The translations under genes and the position numbers were made by a program. Of a stretch of 13,010 bases of DNA, positions 1 to 5,390 are shown piece after piece. The DNA lies in NCBI GenBank assembly GCA_028693885.1, contig JAQUUM010000018.1:1-13010 (forward strand), written 5' to 3'. The notes below the pieces were generated by a model. It was not told the origin of the DNA. It worked only from the letters and a program-made list of their open reading frames with translations, and did not search any database. How positions within the stretch are numbered: position 1 is the stretch's first letter; each line of letters starts with the position of its first letter. This DNA comes from Bacilli bacterium (GTDB lineage Bacteria > Bacillota_I > Bacilli_A > ML615J-28 > CAG-698).

Positions 1-96
1 CCCTATATCTTCTTGCCCTATATCTTCGGTTTTATCACACGCAGATAACAAAAGTAATAACCATAATACTATTAATAAAACTGAAATCTTTTTCAT
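1..96 (-). CDS. Lipoprotein, N-terminal fragment (gene runs off the left edge)
   Basis: The visible 32 codons start at an ATG at 94-96 and read as a classic lipoprotein signal peptide: Lys-Lys after the start Met, a Leu/Ile/Val-rich core of about 15 residues, then a lipobox LLSAC with the lipidated Cys at residue 20. The mature protein should be anchored to the outer face of the cytoplasmic membrane through this Cys. After it come an acidic stretch and two copies of EDIG, encoded by a 12-bp direct repeat at 1-12 and 16-27. An AAGGAG site (103-108 on the complement) lies 6 nt upstream of this ATG. A second in-frame ATG at 115-117 also has a purine-rich site upstream; it would add seven charged residues before the signal peptide, so I prefer 94-96. 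The function cannot be told because the main domain lies outside the window. Confidence 0.85.
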   Translation of the reverse strand, partial: MKKISVLLIVLWLLLLLSACDKTEDIGQEDIG

Positions 97-143
97 ATTA
101 CGCTCCTTATTTTTCATTTTCCCTTCCACTCTTTCTTATTTAA

Positions 144-172
144 ATTGTATCACTTTTCACTGTATCTGTAAA
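144..172 (-). promoter_or_regulatory. Sigma-A-type promoter of the lipoprotein gene
   Basis: On the minus strand TTTACA (167-172) is followed after exactly 17 bp by TACAAT (144-149). A TG dinucleotide sits one base before the -10, making an extended -10 element. Transcription should start near 135-138, about 40 nt upstream of the lipoprotein start codon. Confidence 0.75.
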
Positions 173-193
173 CATACTTTTCTTAAAGTAGTA

Positions 194-222
194 TTGTTAT
201 TTAGTTATGTTTATTATATAAT
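194..222 (+). promoter_or_regulatory. Sigma-A-type promoter of the padR-like gene
   Basis: TTGTTA (194-199), a 17-bp spacer and a perfect TATAAT (217-222) lie about 45 bp upstream of the PadR-like start codon. The expected transcript start is near 229. The -10 box lies inside an 18-bp palindrome listed separately. Confidence 0.75.
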
Positions 223-226
223 AAAC
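209..226. promoter_or_regulatory. 18-bp perfect palindrome over the padR -10 box, candidate operator
   Basis: GTTTATTAT (209-217) is followed directly by its exact reverse complement ATAATAAAC (218-226), and the TATAAT box is contained within it. PadR-family repressors commonly bind dyads in their own promoters and regulate themselves, so this is the natural operator candidate. The AT-rich composition means part of the symmetry could be chance. Confidence 0.5.
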
Positions 227-267
227 TTAATAAAAGTTAATGAAATCTCAAATAAAGTAGGTATATT

Positions 268-615
268 ATGAACTGGAAAAACGATATTGACGAAAACTTA
301 AAATTTGGTTTATTAGAAATCTTAATTTTACATCTTTTAACTGAAGAAGATACTTATGGCTATAAAATCAGAAAAGATTTGGTTAAAAGAACTGCTGGTG
401 TTTTTGAAGTAAAAGAAGGTTCTTTATATGGTCCTTTATATAGACTTGAAGAAAGAAAACTTATTTCTTCAAACAAAGTATTAGTTGGAGAAAAAAGATT
501 TAGAAAGTACTATCATATTGAAGAAACAGGCAGAGAATATTTAAATTACGCATTAGAAAAATATCATGAAATTTCAAAAGGTTTTTTAAGTTTAATTAAT
601 TGGAAAAATAAATAA
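268..615 (+). CDS. PadR family transcriptional regulator
   Basis: A 115-residue single-domain winged-helix repressor of the PadR type. The family pattern is clear: GLLEILILHLL (residues 14-24) opens the first helix, YGYKIRKDL (30-38) is the signature after it, GSLYGPLYRLEE (51-62) is the recognition helix, and RKYYHIEETGREYL (79-92) forms the wing and start of the dimerisation helix. The short form (about 110 residues) lacks the long C-terminal helices of the phenolic-acid PadR. Such proteins usually repress efflux pumps or their own operon in response to small toxic molecules. Start chosen at ATG 268 with an AGG site 6 nt upstream and its own promoter. No transporter gene is directly downstream; the divergent lipoprotein gene is the nearest candidate target. 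The ligand cannot be inferred. Confidence 0.9.
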   Translation: MNWKNDIDENLKFGLLEILILHLLTEEDTYGYKIRKDLVKRTAGVFEVKEGSLYGPLYRLEERKLISSNKVLVGEKRFRKYYHIEETGREYLNYALEKYHEISKGFLSLINWKNK

Positions 616-633
616 CTTAATTAGGGTAGAATT

Positions 634-671
634 AAAAGTACTCCATACCGACTGGTATAGAGTACTTTTTT
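634..671 (+). terminator. Intrinsic terminator after the PadR-like gene
   Basis: Stem arms 634-649 and 654-669 pair over 16 positions with a single C/A mismatch around a GACT loop, ending in a run of T (666-671). The left side is A-rich, so the same hairpin may also stop the yhaM transcript coming from the right, for which I see no other terminator. Confidence 0.85.
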
Positions 672-673
672 GA

Positions 674-752
674 CCCCAAAGAAGTTTACAGGTGTAAAAA
701 CCCCAAACATCTTTACAGGTTATTTTTTTAAAACCCCAAACTTATTTACAGG
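674..752. repeat. Three direct copies of a 19-bp motif CCCCAAA-N4-TTTACAGG
   Basis: Copies lie at 674-692, 701-719 and 734-752. All three have identical outer bases (CCCCAAA and TTTACAGG) around four variable bases (GAAG, CATC, CTTA). Spacers are 8 and 14 bp and AT-rich. The array lies in the convergent gap between the padR terminator and the yhaM stop codon and encodes nothing I can see. Multiple short repeats of this kind resemble the transposase-binding repeats at the ends of some insertion sequences (IS21-like, from memory), or a protein-binding array. No transposase is present in the window. Confidence 0.8.
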
Positions 753-780
753 GCCATATTTTCTTGAGAAGTTTAATTTT

Positions 781-1719
781 TTATATCTTTGGTTTATAGA
801 AGTTTCTTCTATCAAAAGCATTTAATTGTTCTGTAAAATGACCTTCTTCTGTCTTATCTAAATCCTTTTCAAGTGATGCAAGTCTTGAATCACTTAAATC
901 TAAATAGTGAATTAAAACCGCTTCTGCTATCATTGGTTCTTTAGGAGATCCAAATTCTAATTTTCCATGATGAGATAACATAATATGAATTAACGATATT
1001 ACTTCATCACTTGATTCAATACCTAACTCATTAGCTGTTTTACTTACCTCACTTGATCCTATAAAAATATGCCCAAGCAAATTCCCTTCTTTAGTATATT
1101 CAGTTCCTTTAGGACCAGATAATTCTACAACTTTTCCAATATCGTGCAATAAAACACCTGAATAAACTAAATCTTTATTTAAAAATTTATAAAGATCTAA
1201 ATAAGCATCACTTAATTTAAGCATACTATAAGTATGATATGCTAGTCCTGAATAATAATTGTGATGCATTGTCATAGCTGCGGGATGTAAGAAAAATTCC
1301 TTATGGTATTTTTTAAAGATCAACGTTACTATTTCAAATAAATTCTTGTTTTTGATTTTTTTAATATAACCTGCAATTTCATTCTCTAATTCACTTTTTT
1401 TCATTGGTGCATATTCAAAAAAGTCTTCCATGTTTATATCGTCTTTTGAAGTTATTTCTCTAATACTTACGACATTAAACTGCATCTTCCCTTGATAGTC
1501 TTTCATCCTACCACTTGCAAGATAAATCTCTCCATTTTTTAAAATGGTTTTTTCTTCTTCTTTTAAAGCCCACATCTTTACATCGATTAAATCTTTTCCA
1601 TCAAATCCTAGCATACTCGCATAATCTGCATTAGCTTGAGTCTTTTTAAATTGTATATCTGAAAACCTTAAATAAAGACTAGCTTCATCTCCAGGATTAA
1701 AATCTTTTATTTTTTCCAC
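781..1719 (-). CDS. yhaM: 3'-5' exoribonuclease YhaM (OB-fold plus HD domain)
   Basis: At 312 residues this matches the length I recall for Bacillus YhaM (about 314). Residues 1-90 form an OB-fold-like RNA-binding domain. The rest is an HD phosphohydrolase domain with the expected metal ligands: H162 (GLAYHT), H192-D193 (LLHDIGK), H217 (LLGHI), H250-H251 (LSHHG) and D274. YhaM trims single-stranded RNA from the 3' end in the cytoplasm as part of mRNA turnover and is dependent on a divalent metal. The gene begins with GTG (1717-1719), supported by an AAGGAG site 8 nt upstream inside the preceding gene; it directly abuts that gene's TAA stop with no gap, so the two are surely co-transcribed and may be translationally coupled. 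All key residues look intact. Confidence 0.92.
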   Translation of the reverse strand: MEKIKDFNPGDEASLYLRFSDIQFKKTQANADYASMLGFDGKDLIDVKMWALKEEEKTILKNGEIYLASGRMKDYQGKMQFNVVSIREITSKDDINMEDFFEYAPMKKSELENEIAGYIKKIKNKNLFEIVTLIFKKYHKEFFLHPAAMTMHHNYYSGLAYHTYSMLKLSDAYLDLYKFLNKDLVYSGVLLHDIGKVVELSGPKGTEYTKEGNLLGHIFIGSSEVSKTANELGIESSDEVISLIHIMLSHHGKLEFGSPKEPMIAEAVLIHYLDLSDSRLASLEKDLDKTEEGHFTEQLNAFDRRNFYKPKI

Positions 1720-3402
1720 TTAATTCTCCTTTGTTGGTAGGTTACCTCTAAATATTTTATAATACTGTTCATCAGTTTCTCTTAAGAATTGTTCATATAA
1801 AATATGAACTTGTTTGGCCATTGTAACTCTAGTACCATAAATACTATCAAGAAAGTTATTTTGTTTCAAATAATTTAGATTTTTTGAAATTAATAAATCC
1901 GTATCTCTGTGTAATTTAGTCCTTAATTCTTCTCTTAATGAAATATATTTATTTTCATCTTGGCGGCGAAACTGAATTTCATTTTCTGATAATTTTCCCT
2001 CTAGCATTTCAATTCTAAAATCAACATACCCTTTCATTACATCTGCATGAAAATACATGTTTTTTATCATATCATCTGGAGTTTTAGCAAGAATTAGATT
2101 ATCTAATTTTAAATCTTCAACCGCGATTTCACTAGGGATTTCTTCTAAGAAAGATTCTCTTTGAATATTATTTTGATCAACCTTTATATCATATGGACTT
2201 TCATGATAATTCTCAGGAATAATGCCAGCCTCTTGAAGTTTCTTTATAGCATATACTTTTATATTATCAAAATCATTTGGAAGGCTTTCATTTAATACAG
2301 CTAGTACTATATCATCAATTAAAGGATTTAAGTAAGCCCCTCCTTGGTCTTTAGTAATAGCAATTATATCCTCACCCTTAAACGCTAGATTACAAACAGT
2401 TTTTATTGGCAATCTATCAAATTGTTTTTTTATTTTATTAGTTTTCAATTTTGTATATTTTAAATAACTATTAATCTTATTCGCTTTAATACAAACATCA
2501 ATTCCATTTGAAAATAAATGCATATTATTATAATTGCTCTTTGGAGTAGCAATAGCTAAAGAGGTTATTTGTTTTAATTTTTCTTTATCTTTAGCAAGTT
2601 TTAAAAAATCTTCGTTTATTTCTTTGTTTAAAACAAAACAAATTGCTAAAACAGTATCTACATCAAAAGGCTTAAAATTAGCACTTATTTTTTTGAATCC
2701 CTTTTTAAGAGGTAAGATATATTTATAAACTCTAGTTTCAACTAGCTTTTTCAAAGCCTTTTTAAAATATTTTCCATCTAATAATTTAGCTAATTCTTCT
2801 TCGTAATCTTCAAAAATAATTCCTTTTAAATATTTTCTTCTACTTTTAATAACACTTAAAGTTTTACTTTCAATTTTATATCCTGTTTGACTAACTAACC
2901 TCATTGCTTTTATTAAAAGCCAAGGATGTGAAATAAACTTCTCTTTATAGCCCTTTATTCCAACAATTTTTCTTTTTTTAATATCATTATAACTCTTATG
3001 AATATCAGTTAATTTACCATTAAAACTCATTGCGATTGCATTGATTGTAAAATCCTCAGCATCTAAAGCACTAATTAGTCTTGATGAATAATGCAAGTTT
3101 TTCTTTTTTTCACTTGGTTCTTCTTTTACTTCAGGAAAAGTTCTAATTGTATAATCATGACCATGATAAGAAACATTAACTCCACCACTTGGTAAATCAA
3201 CAATCTTAGCCCCTGCAAATATTTCTCTAACTACGCTAAGAGATGCACTAGTAATTATTTCAACCTCATCAAATTCAGTTTCACCTAAAATGTGAGCCCT
3301 TACTACTGCACCAACAAAATATGACTCATGTCCTTTATTAACCAAGAACTTGATGATATCTTTACCTCTTGATAAGAAATCTTGATAATCCATAGTACTC
3401 AC
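1720..3402 (-). CDS. CCA/poly(A)-polymerase-like nucleotidyltransferase homologue with degenerate active site
   Basis: Residues 25-190 follow the class II tRNA CCA-adding/poly(A) polymerase head: YFVGAVVRAHILG (28-40), EVEIITSA (46-53), a strand segment TIRTFPEVKEE, EDFTINAIA (116-124) and SHPWLLIKAMRLV (158-170). The catalytic DxD expected at 46 and 48 is Glu-Val-Glu; the usual VRD is VRA (34-36); RRDFT is AEDFT (115-119); and DPLRxLRA has become HPWLLIKA (159-166). This suggests an RNA-binding relative that no longer adds nucleotides, or does so unusually. Residues 420-555 are an extra, mainly helical, charged tail that I do not recognise, making the protein about 100 residues longer than usual CCA enzymes. 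It starts at GTG 3400-3402 behind an AAGGTGAG site; ATG 3391-3393 (residue 4) is an alternative. It lies immediately upstream of yhaM, which implies a shared role in RNA 3'-end processing. It should not be assumed to be the cell's CCA enzyme. Confidence 0.8.
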   Translation of the reverse strand: MSTMDYQDFLSRGKDIIKFLVNKGHESYFVGAVVRAHILGETEFDEVEIITSASLSVVREIFAGAKIVDLPSGGVNVSYHGHDYTIRTFPEVKEEPSEKKKNLHYSSRLISALDAEDFTINAIAMSFNGKLTDIHKSYNDIKKRKIVGIKGYKEKFISHPWLLIKAMRLVSQTGYKIESKTLSVIKSRRKYLKGIIFEDYEEELAKLLDGKYFKKALKKLVETRVYKYILPLKKGFKKISANFKPFDVDTVLAICFVLNKEINEDFLKLAKDKEKLKQITSLAIATPKSNYNNMHLFSNGIDVCIKANKINSYLKYTKLKTNKIKKQFDRLPIKTVCNLAFKGEDIIAITKDQGGAYLNPLIDDIVLAVLNESLPNDFDNIKVYAIKKLQEAGIIPENYHESPYDIKVDQNNIQRESFLEEIPSEIAVEDLKLDNLILAKTPDDMIKNMYFHADVMKGYVDFRIEMLEGKLSENEIQFRRQDENKYISLREELRTKLHRDTDLLISKNLNYLKQNNFLDSIYGTRVTMAKQVHILYEQFLRETDEQYYKIFRGNLPTKEN

Positions 3403-3440
3403 GGCCTCACCTTTTTAATATATTTTAACGAGTTATACTC

Positions 3441-3469
3441 ATTATACAACATATCAATAAAAAATTCTA
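3441..3469 (-). promoter_or_regulatory. Probable promoter of the nucleotidyltransferase-like gene and yhaM
   Basis: On the minus strand a perfect TATAAT (complement of 3441-3446) is preceded by TG and, after 17 bp, by a weak -35 TAGAAT (3464-3469). It lies about 40 bp upstream of the GTG start. The -35 is poor, so activity may rest on the -10 region. Confidence 0.55.
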
Positions 3470-3479
3470 TATTTTTTCT

Positions 3480-3507
3480 TTCATTTTGGCTTTTTATAAC
3501 TTATAAT
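3480..3507 (+). promoter_or_regulatory. Probable promoter of the yigZ-like gene
   Basis: TATAAT at 3502-3507 lies 21 bp upstream of the start codon. A weak TTCATT (3480-3485) stands 16 bp before it. This places the transcript start only about 15 nt before the start codon, giving a short leader, back to back with the divergent promoter. Confidence 0.5.
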
Positions 3508-3528
3508 TATTAATAGGGGTATGAGTTT

Positions 3529-4116
3529 ATGTTTAACATGATTGAAAAAAACCTAATAACAGAACAAACAATTAATAAAAGTCGTTTTATAACTTCGCTT
3601 TTTTTAGTTTCAAACACAAGCGAAGCCTTAGATGCCCTAAAACAAATTAGAAAAACGTATTATGATGCTACTCACAATTGTTATGCTTACATAATTGGAA
3701 ACAATCAAGAAATAATAAAATATAGCGACGATAAAGAACCTTCTCAAACAGCAGGCATAGTAATTTATGAGGTTTTAAAAAAAAATAATCTATCCAATAT
3801 ATTGTGTGTTGTTACTAGATATTTTGGAGGCATAAAATTAGGAAGTGGTGGTCTTATTAGAGCTTATTCTTCTTCTACTGCCAAAGCACTTGAAGTTGCT
3901 TCGATTATTCCAATAATAAATAAACAAAAACTAACAATTAGTTGTAGTTATGAAGTATACAACTTAATTCAAAATCATCTTAAAGATTTTGAATTATTAA
4001 ACTCTAGTTTTTCTGATCTAGTTAAATTAGAATACTTAATTCCTGAATCAAGTTTTATATCTTTAATAGATTGCTTAAATAACATAACTAAAGGCGCTAT
4101 TACGCTTAGGTATTAA
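3529..4116 (+). CDS. yigZ: YigZ/IMPACT family protein
   Basis: A 195-residue protein of the UPF0029/IMPACT family (E. coli YigZ, Bacillus YvyE). The N-terminal IMPACT domain shows the family blocks: INKSRF (15-20), the HNCYAY segment (49-54), DDKEPSQTAG (67-76, usually DDGEPSGTAG) and the highly conserved VVTRYFGGIKLGSGGLIRAY (94-113). The C-terminal half (about 130-195) fits the small ferredoxin-like DUF1949 domain. The biochemical role is not settled; the eukaryotic relative IMPACT acts in translational control, and bacterial members are presumed to bind nucleic acid or ribosome-linked partners. ATG 3529 is chosen because an AGGGG site lies about 10 nt upstream; an ATG at 3521 runs into a stop after six codons. 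The gene stands alone between a divergent operon and a terminator. Confidence 0.9.
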   Translation: MFNMIEKNLITEQTINKSRFITSLFLVSNTSEALDALKQIRKTYYDATHNCYAYIIGNNQEIIKYSDDKEPSQTAGIVIYEVLKKNNLSNILCVVTRYFGGIKLGSGGLIRAYSSSTAKALEVASIIPIINKQKLTISCSYEVYNLIQNHLKDFELLNSSFSDLVKLEYLIPESSFISLIDCLNNITKGAITLRY

Positions 4117-4152
4117 ATAAAAAAGTCTTTTTTAAAAAAAGACTTTTTTTAT
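4117..4152 (+). terminator. Intrinsic terminator after yigZ
   Basis: An A-rich arm containing AAAAGTCTTTT and its complement AAAAGACTTTT form an almost perfect AU-rich hairpin directly after the yigZ stop, ending in a T run (4144-4150). The symmetry makes it usable in both directions. Confidence 0.8.
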
Positions 4153-4345
4153 TCATTTTTTGATTTTATCTCTTAAACTGATAGATTTACTAGATTTAGC
4201 GCTTAATATTTCATACCCTTATTTTAAAAGCTCTAAAATAGGTTTTTTTTGATTTGCCTTGCGTTTTTACTTCGACTTCATTTATTTATATGTATAGCAC
4301 CTTATAAACAAAATAGGGGAAATTTCAGCGTTTTTATTTTCTTAA
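4151..4345. other. Non-coding stretch without a recognised gene
   Basis: Both strands were read: only ORFs of a few codons occur, with no convincing ribosome site. I see no tRNA-like or known riboswitch-like structure. The only clear element is the terminator-like hairpin at 4217-4250. The rest (4251-4345) shows no feature I can support. Confidence 0.6.
4217..4250 (+). terminator. Second, orphan terminator-like hairpin
   Basis: TATTTTA (4220-4226) pairs with TAAAATA (4234-4240), extended by CC (4217-4218) with GG (4241-4242) across a bulged T, and followed by eight T (4243-4250). It lies about 100 bp past the yigZ stop with no gene between it and the first terminator. It is either a backup terminator or the 3' end of a short untranslated RNA. 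Confidence 0.6.
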
Positions 4346-4383
4346 GAATATACTAATTCTAGCAAGGCACTAGTAGTATATTC
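4346..4383. promoter_or_regulatory. 38-bp inverted repeat upstream of the ABC operon promoter, candidate operator
   Basis: Arms GAATATACTA (4346-4355) and TAGTATATTC (4374-4383) are exact reverse complements, and an inner pair of CTAG tetramers (4359-4362 and 4370-4373) lies between them. The repeat ends 2 bp before the -35 box at 4386. The position and length suit a dimeric repressor or activator site, for example a GntR/YtrA-type regulator as often found with YtrB-like transporters. No such regulator gene is next to it here. No T run follows, so a terminator is unlikely. Confidence 0.6.
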
Positions 4384-4385
4384 AA

Positions 4386-4414
4386 TTGACAAAACCTTAA
4401 AAAAAGTGTATATT
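4386..4414 (+). promoter_or_regulatory. Strong sigma-A-type promoter of the ABC-like operon
   Basis: A perfect TTGACA (4386-4391), 17-bp spacer and TATATT (4409-4414) preceded by TG. The expected start near 4421 leaves a leader of about 80 nt. This is the best promoter in the window by match to consensus. Confidence 0.85.
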
Positions 4415-4460
4415 TAAGTTAGTATTTTTAAAAGTTTTTTATTAAAAAAATGACTCCAGA

Positions 4461-4502
4461 AAGGAGAACTAATTTTACTTATTAAAAATTAGGAAACTAT
4501 CT
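4461..4502 (+). promoter_or_regulatory. Structured ribosome-binding leader: distant AAGGAG, hairpin, local AGGA
   Basis: A strong AAGGAG (4461-4466) lies 36 nt before the ATG, too far to serve it directly, and no other start codon follows at normal spacing. Between them CTAATTTT (4469-4476) and AAAATTAG (4485-4492) can pair perfectly around an 8-nt loop. Folding would cover part of the local AGGA (4491-4494) and bring AAGGAG to an effective distance of about 12 nt from the start. The stem is AU-rich, so its stability is uncertain. Confidence 0.45.
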
Positions 4503-5390
4503 ATGGCTGTATTAGTTTGTGAGAATTTAAACAAGTATAAAAAAAACGAAGAAGTTATTAAAAACTTCTCTTATAACTTTTTAAATAATAAAACTTATGC
4601 CATATTAGGTAAAAGTGATTCTAATAAAGAAATCTTACTTGAGATGTTAGCTGGAAAAGTAATTCCTAATTCAGGTAAAATCTTTCTTGATGGCGAAAAT
4701 ATTTTTAAAAAATCTAATTTAAACGAACAAATTTGTTTGATTGATAATACTTTTTCTTTTAGTCATTTATTGAAAGTCTCTGAAGTATTTAATATTATGG
4801 CAACAATCTTTACTAAATGGGATAATGGCTATGCTATTAAACTACTTGAAAAGTTCGATATTGCTCATAATGCCTATTTTGGAAAACTTAAAAAAAATAA
4901 ACAATCTTTAATTCTAGGAATCATTGGTCTTTGTAGTAAAGCTAATATCACTATCTTTGATAATCCGGTAGCTTATAGTGATTCTTCTGAAAGATTTTTA
5001 TTTTTTGAAGAACTATATGCTCATAAAACAAAATACCCAAGAACTATTATTCTATCTACTGAATTTATCGATGAAATTCACTTTTTAATCGATAAAATTC
5101 TTTTATTAGACAAAGGTGTTTTAATTGATGTTTTTTCAGTTGAAGAATTAAAAGATAACTTTTGTTACTTAATCGGTAAAACTGAAGTTTTAAGTTCTTT
5201 AATTACTAATATTAAAATAATCGGCTATGAAGAACATGATAATACTTTAACGGTTTGCCTAAGGCAAAAACTAACCAAAGATGACATTAGAAAATATCAA
5301 AAATATTTAATAAAAATATCTGAGGTTCCAATTCAAAAAATCTTTATTTACCTCCTAAATATTAGAGCCAAAAAGGAGGAAATTATATGA
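4503..5390 (+). CDS. YtrB-like ABC ATPase homologue with degenerate catalytic motifs
   Basis: A 295-residue protein that aligns along its length with the nucleotide-binding subunits of YtrB-type ABC transporters: the N-terminal strand pattern, LLEMLAGKVIPNSGKIFLDGENI (45-67), the family-typical TKWDNGYAIKLLEKFDI (104-120) and TIILST (181-186). The catalytic elements are nearly all lost. The Walker A is G36-K-S-D-S-N-K42-E instead of GxxGxGKS/T; the LSxG signature is LKKNKQ (129-134) with its Ser and Gly missing; Walker B is ITIFDN with Asn154 for the catalytic Glu; and the H-loop His is Glu187. About 80 residues follow the ATPase core. ATP hydrolysis by this subunit looks unlikely, yet the frame is intact and a strong promoter precedes it. 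An in-frame stop at 4470-4472 limits the start; ATG 4503 is used. It ends in TGA overlapping the next gene by 4 bp (ATGA). Confidence 0.8.
   Translation: MAVLVCENLNKYKKNEEVIKNFSYNFLNNKTYAILGKSDSNKEILLEMLAGKVIPNSGKIFLDGENIFKKSNLNEQICLIDNTFSFSHLLKVSEVFNIMATIFTKWDNGYAIKLLEKFDIAHNAYFGKLKKNKQSLILGIIGLCSKANITIFDNPVAYSDSSERFLFFEELYAHKTKYPRTIILSTEFIDEIHFLIDKILLLDKGVLIDVFSVEELKDNFCYLIGKTEVLSSLITNIKIIGYEEHDNTLTVCLRQKLTKDDIRKYQKYLIKISEVPIQKIFIYLLNIRAKKEEII

Noticed and set aside
674..752. CRISPR array
   Set aside because: Spacers of 8 and 14 bp and a repeat with a variable centre do not fit CRISPR, and no cas genes are present.
2534..2728. 64-codon plus-strand ORF inside the nucleotidyltransferase-like gene
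   Set aside because: It lies wholly antisense to a real coding region, is low in complexity and has no family resemblance or ribosome site; a shadow frame.
4235..4336. Twofold occurrence of AAAATAGG followed by GCGTTTTTA in the gap before the ABC-like operon
   Set aside because: The distances between the two words differ (26 and 18 bp) and the composition is simple, so it is not a supported repeat.
4151..4345. A possible hidden regulator gene (GntR/YtrA type) or tRNA before the ABC-like operon
   Set aside because: Stops are dense in the frames I read on both strands and no cloverleaf or helix-turn-helix coding potential could be found.
4450..4485. 11-codon leader ORF (MTPERRTNFTY) upstream of the ABC-like gene
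   Set aside because: Its ATG has no ribosome site (a run of A precedes it), and the AAGGAG lies inside the ORF. No attenuator-like codon run is visible.
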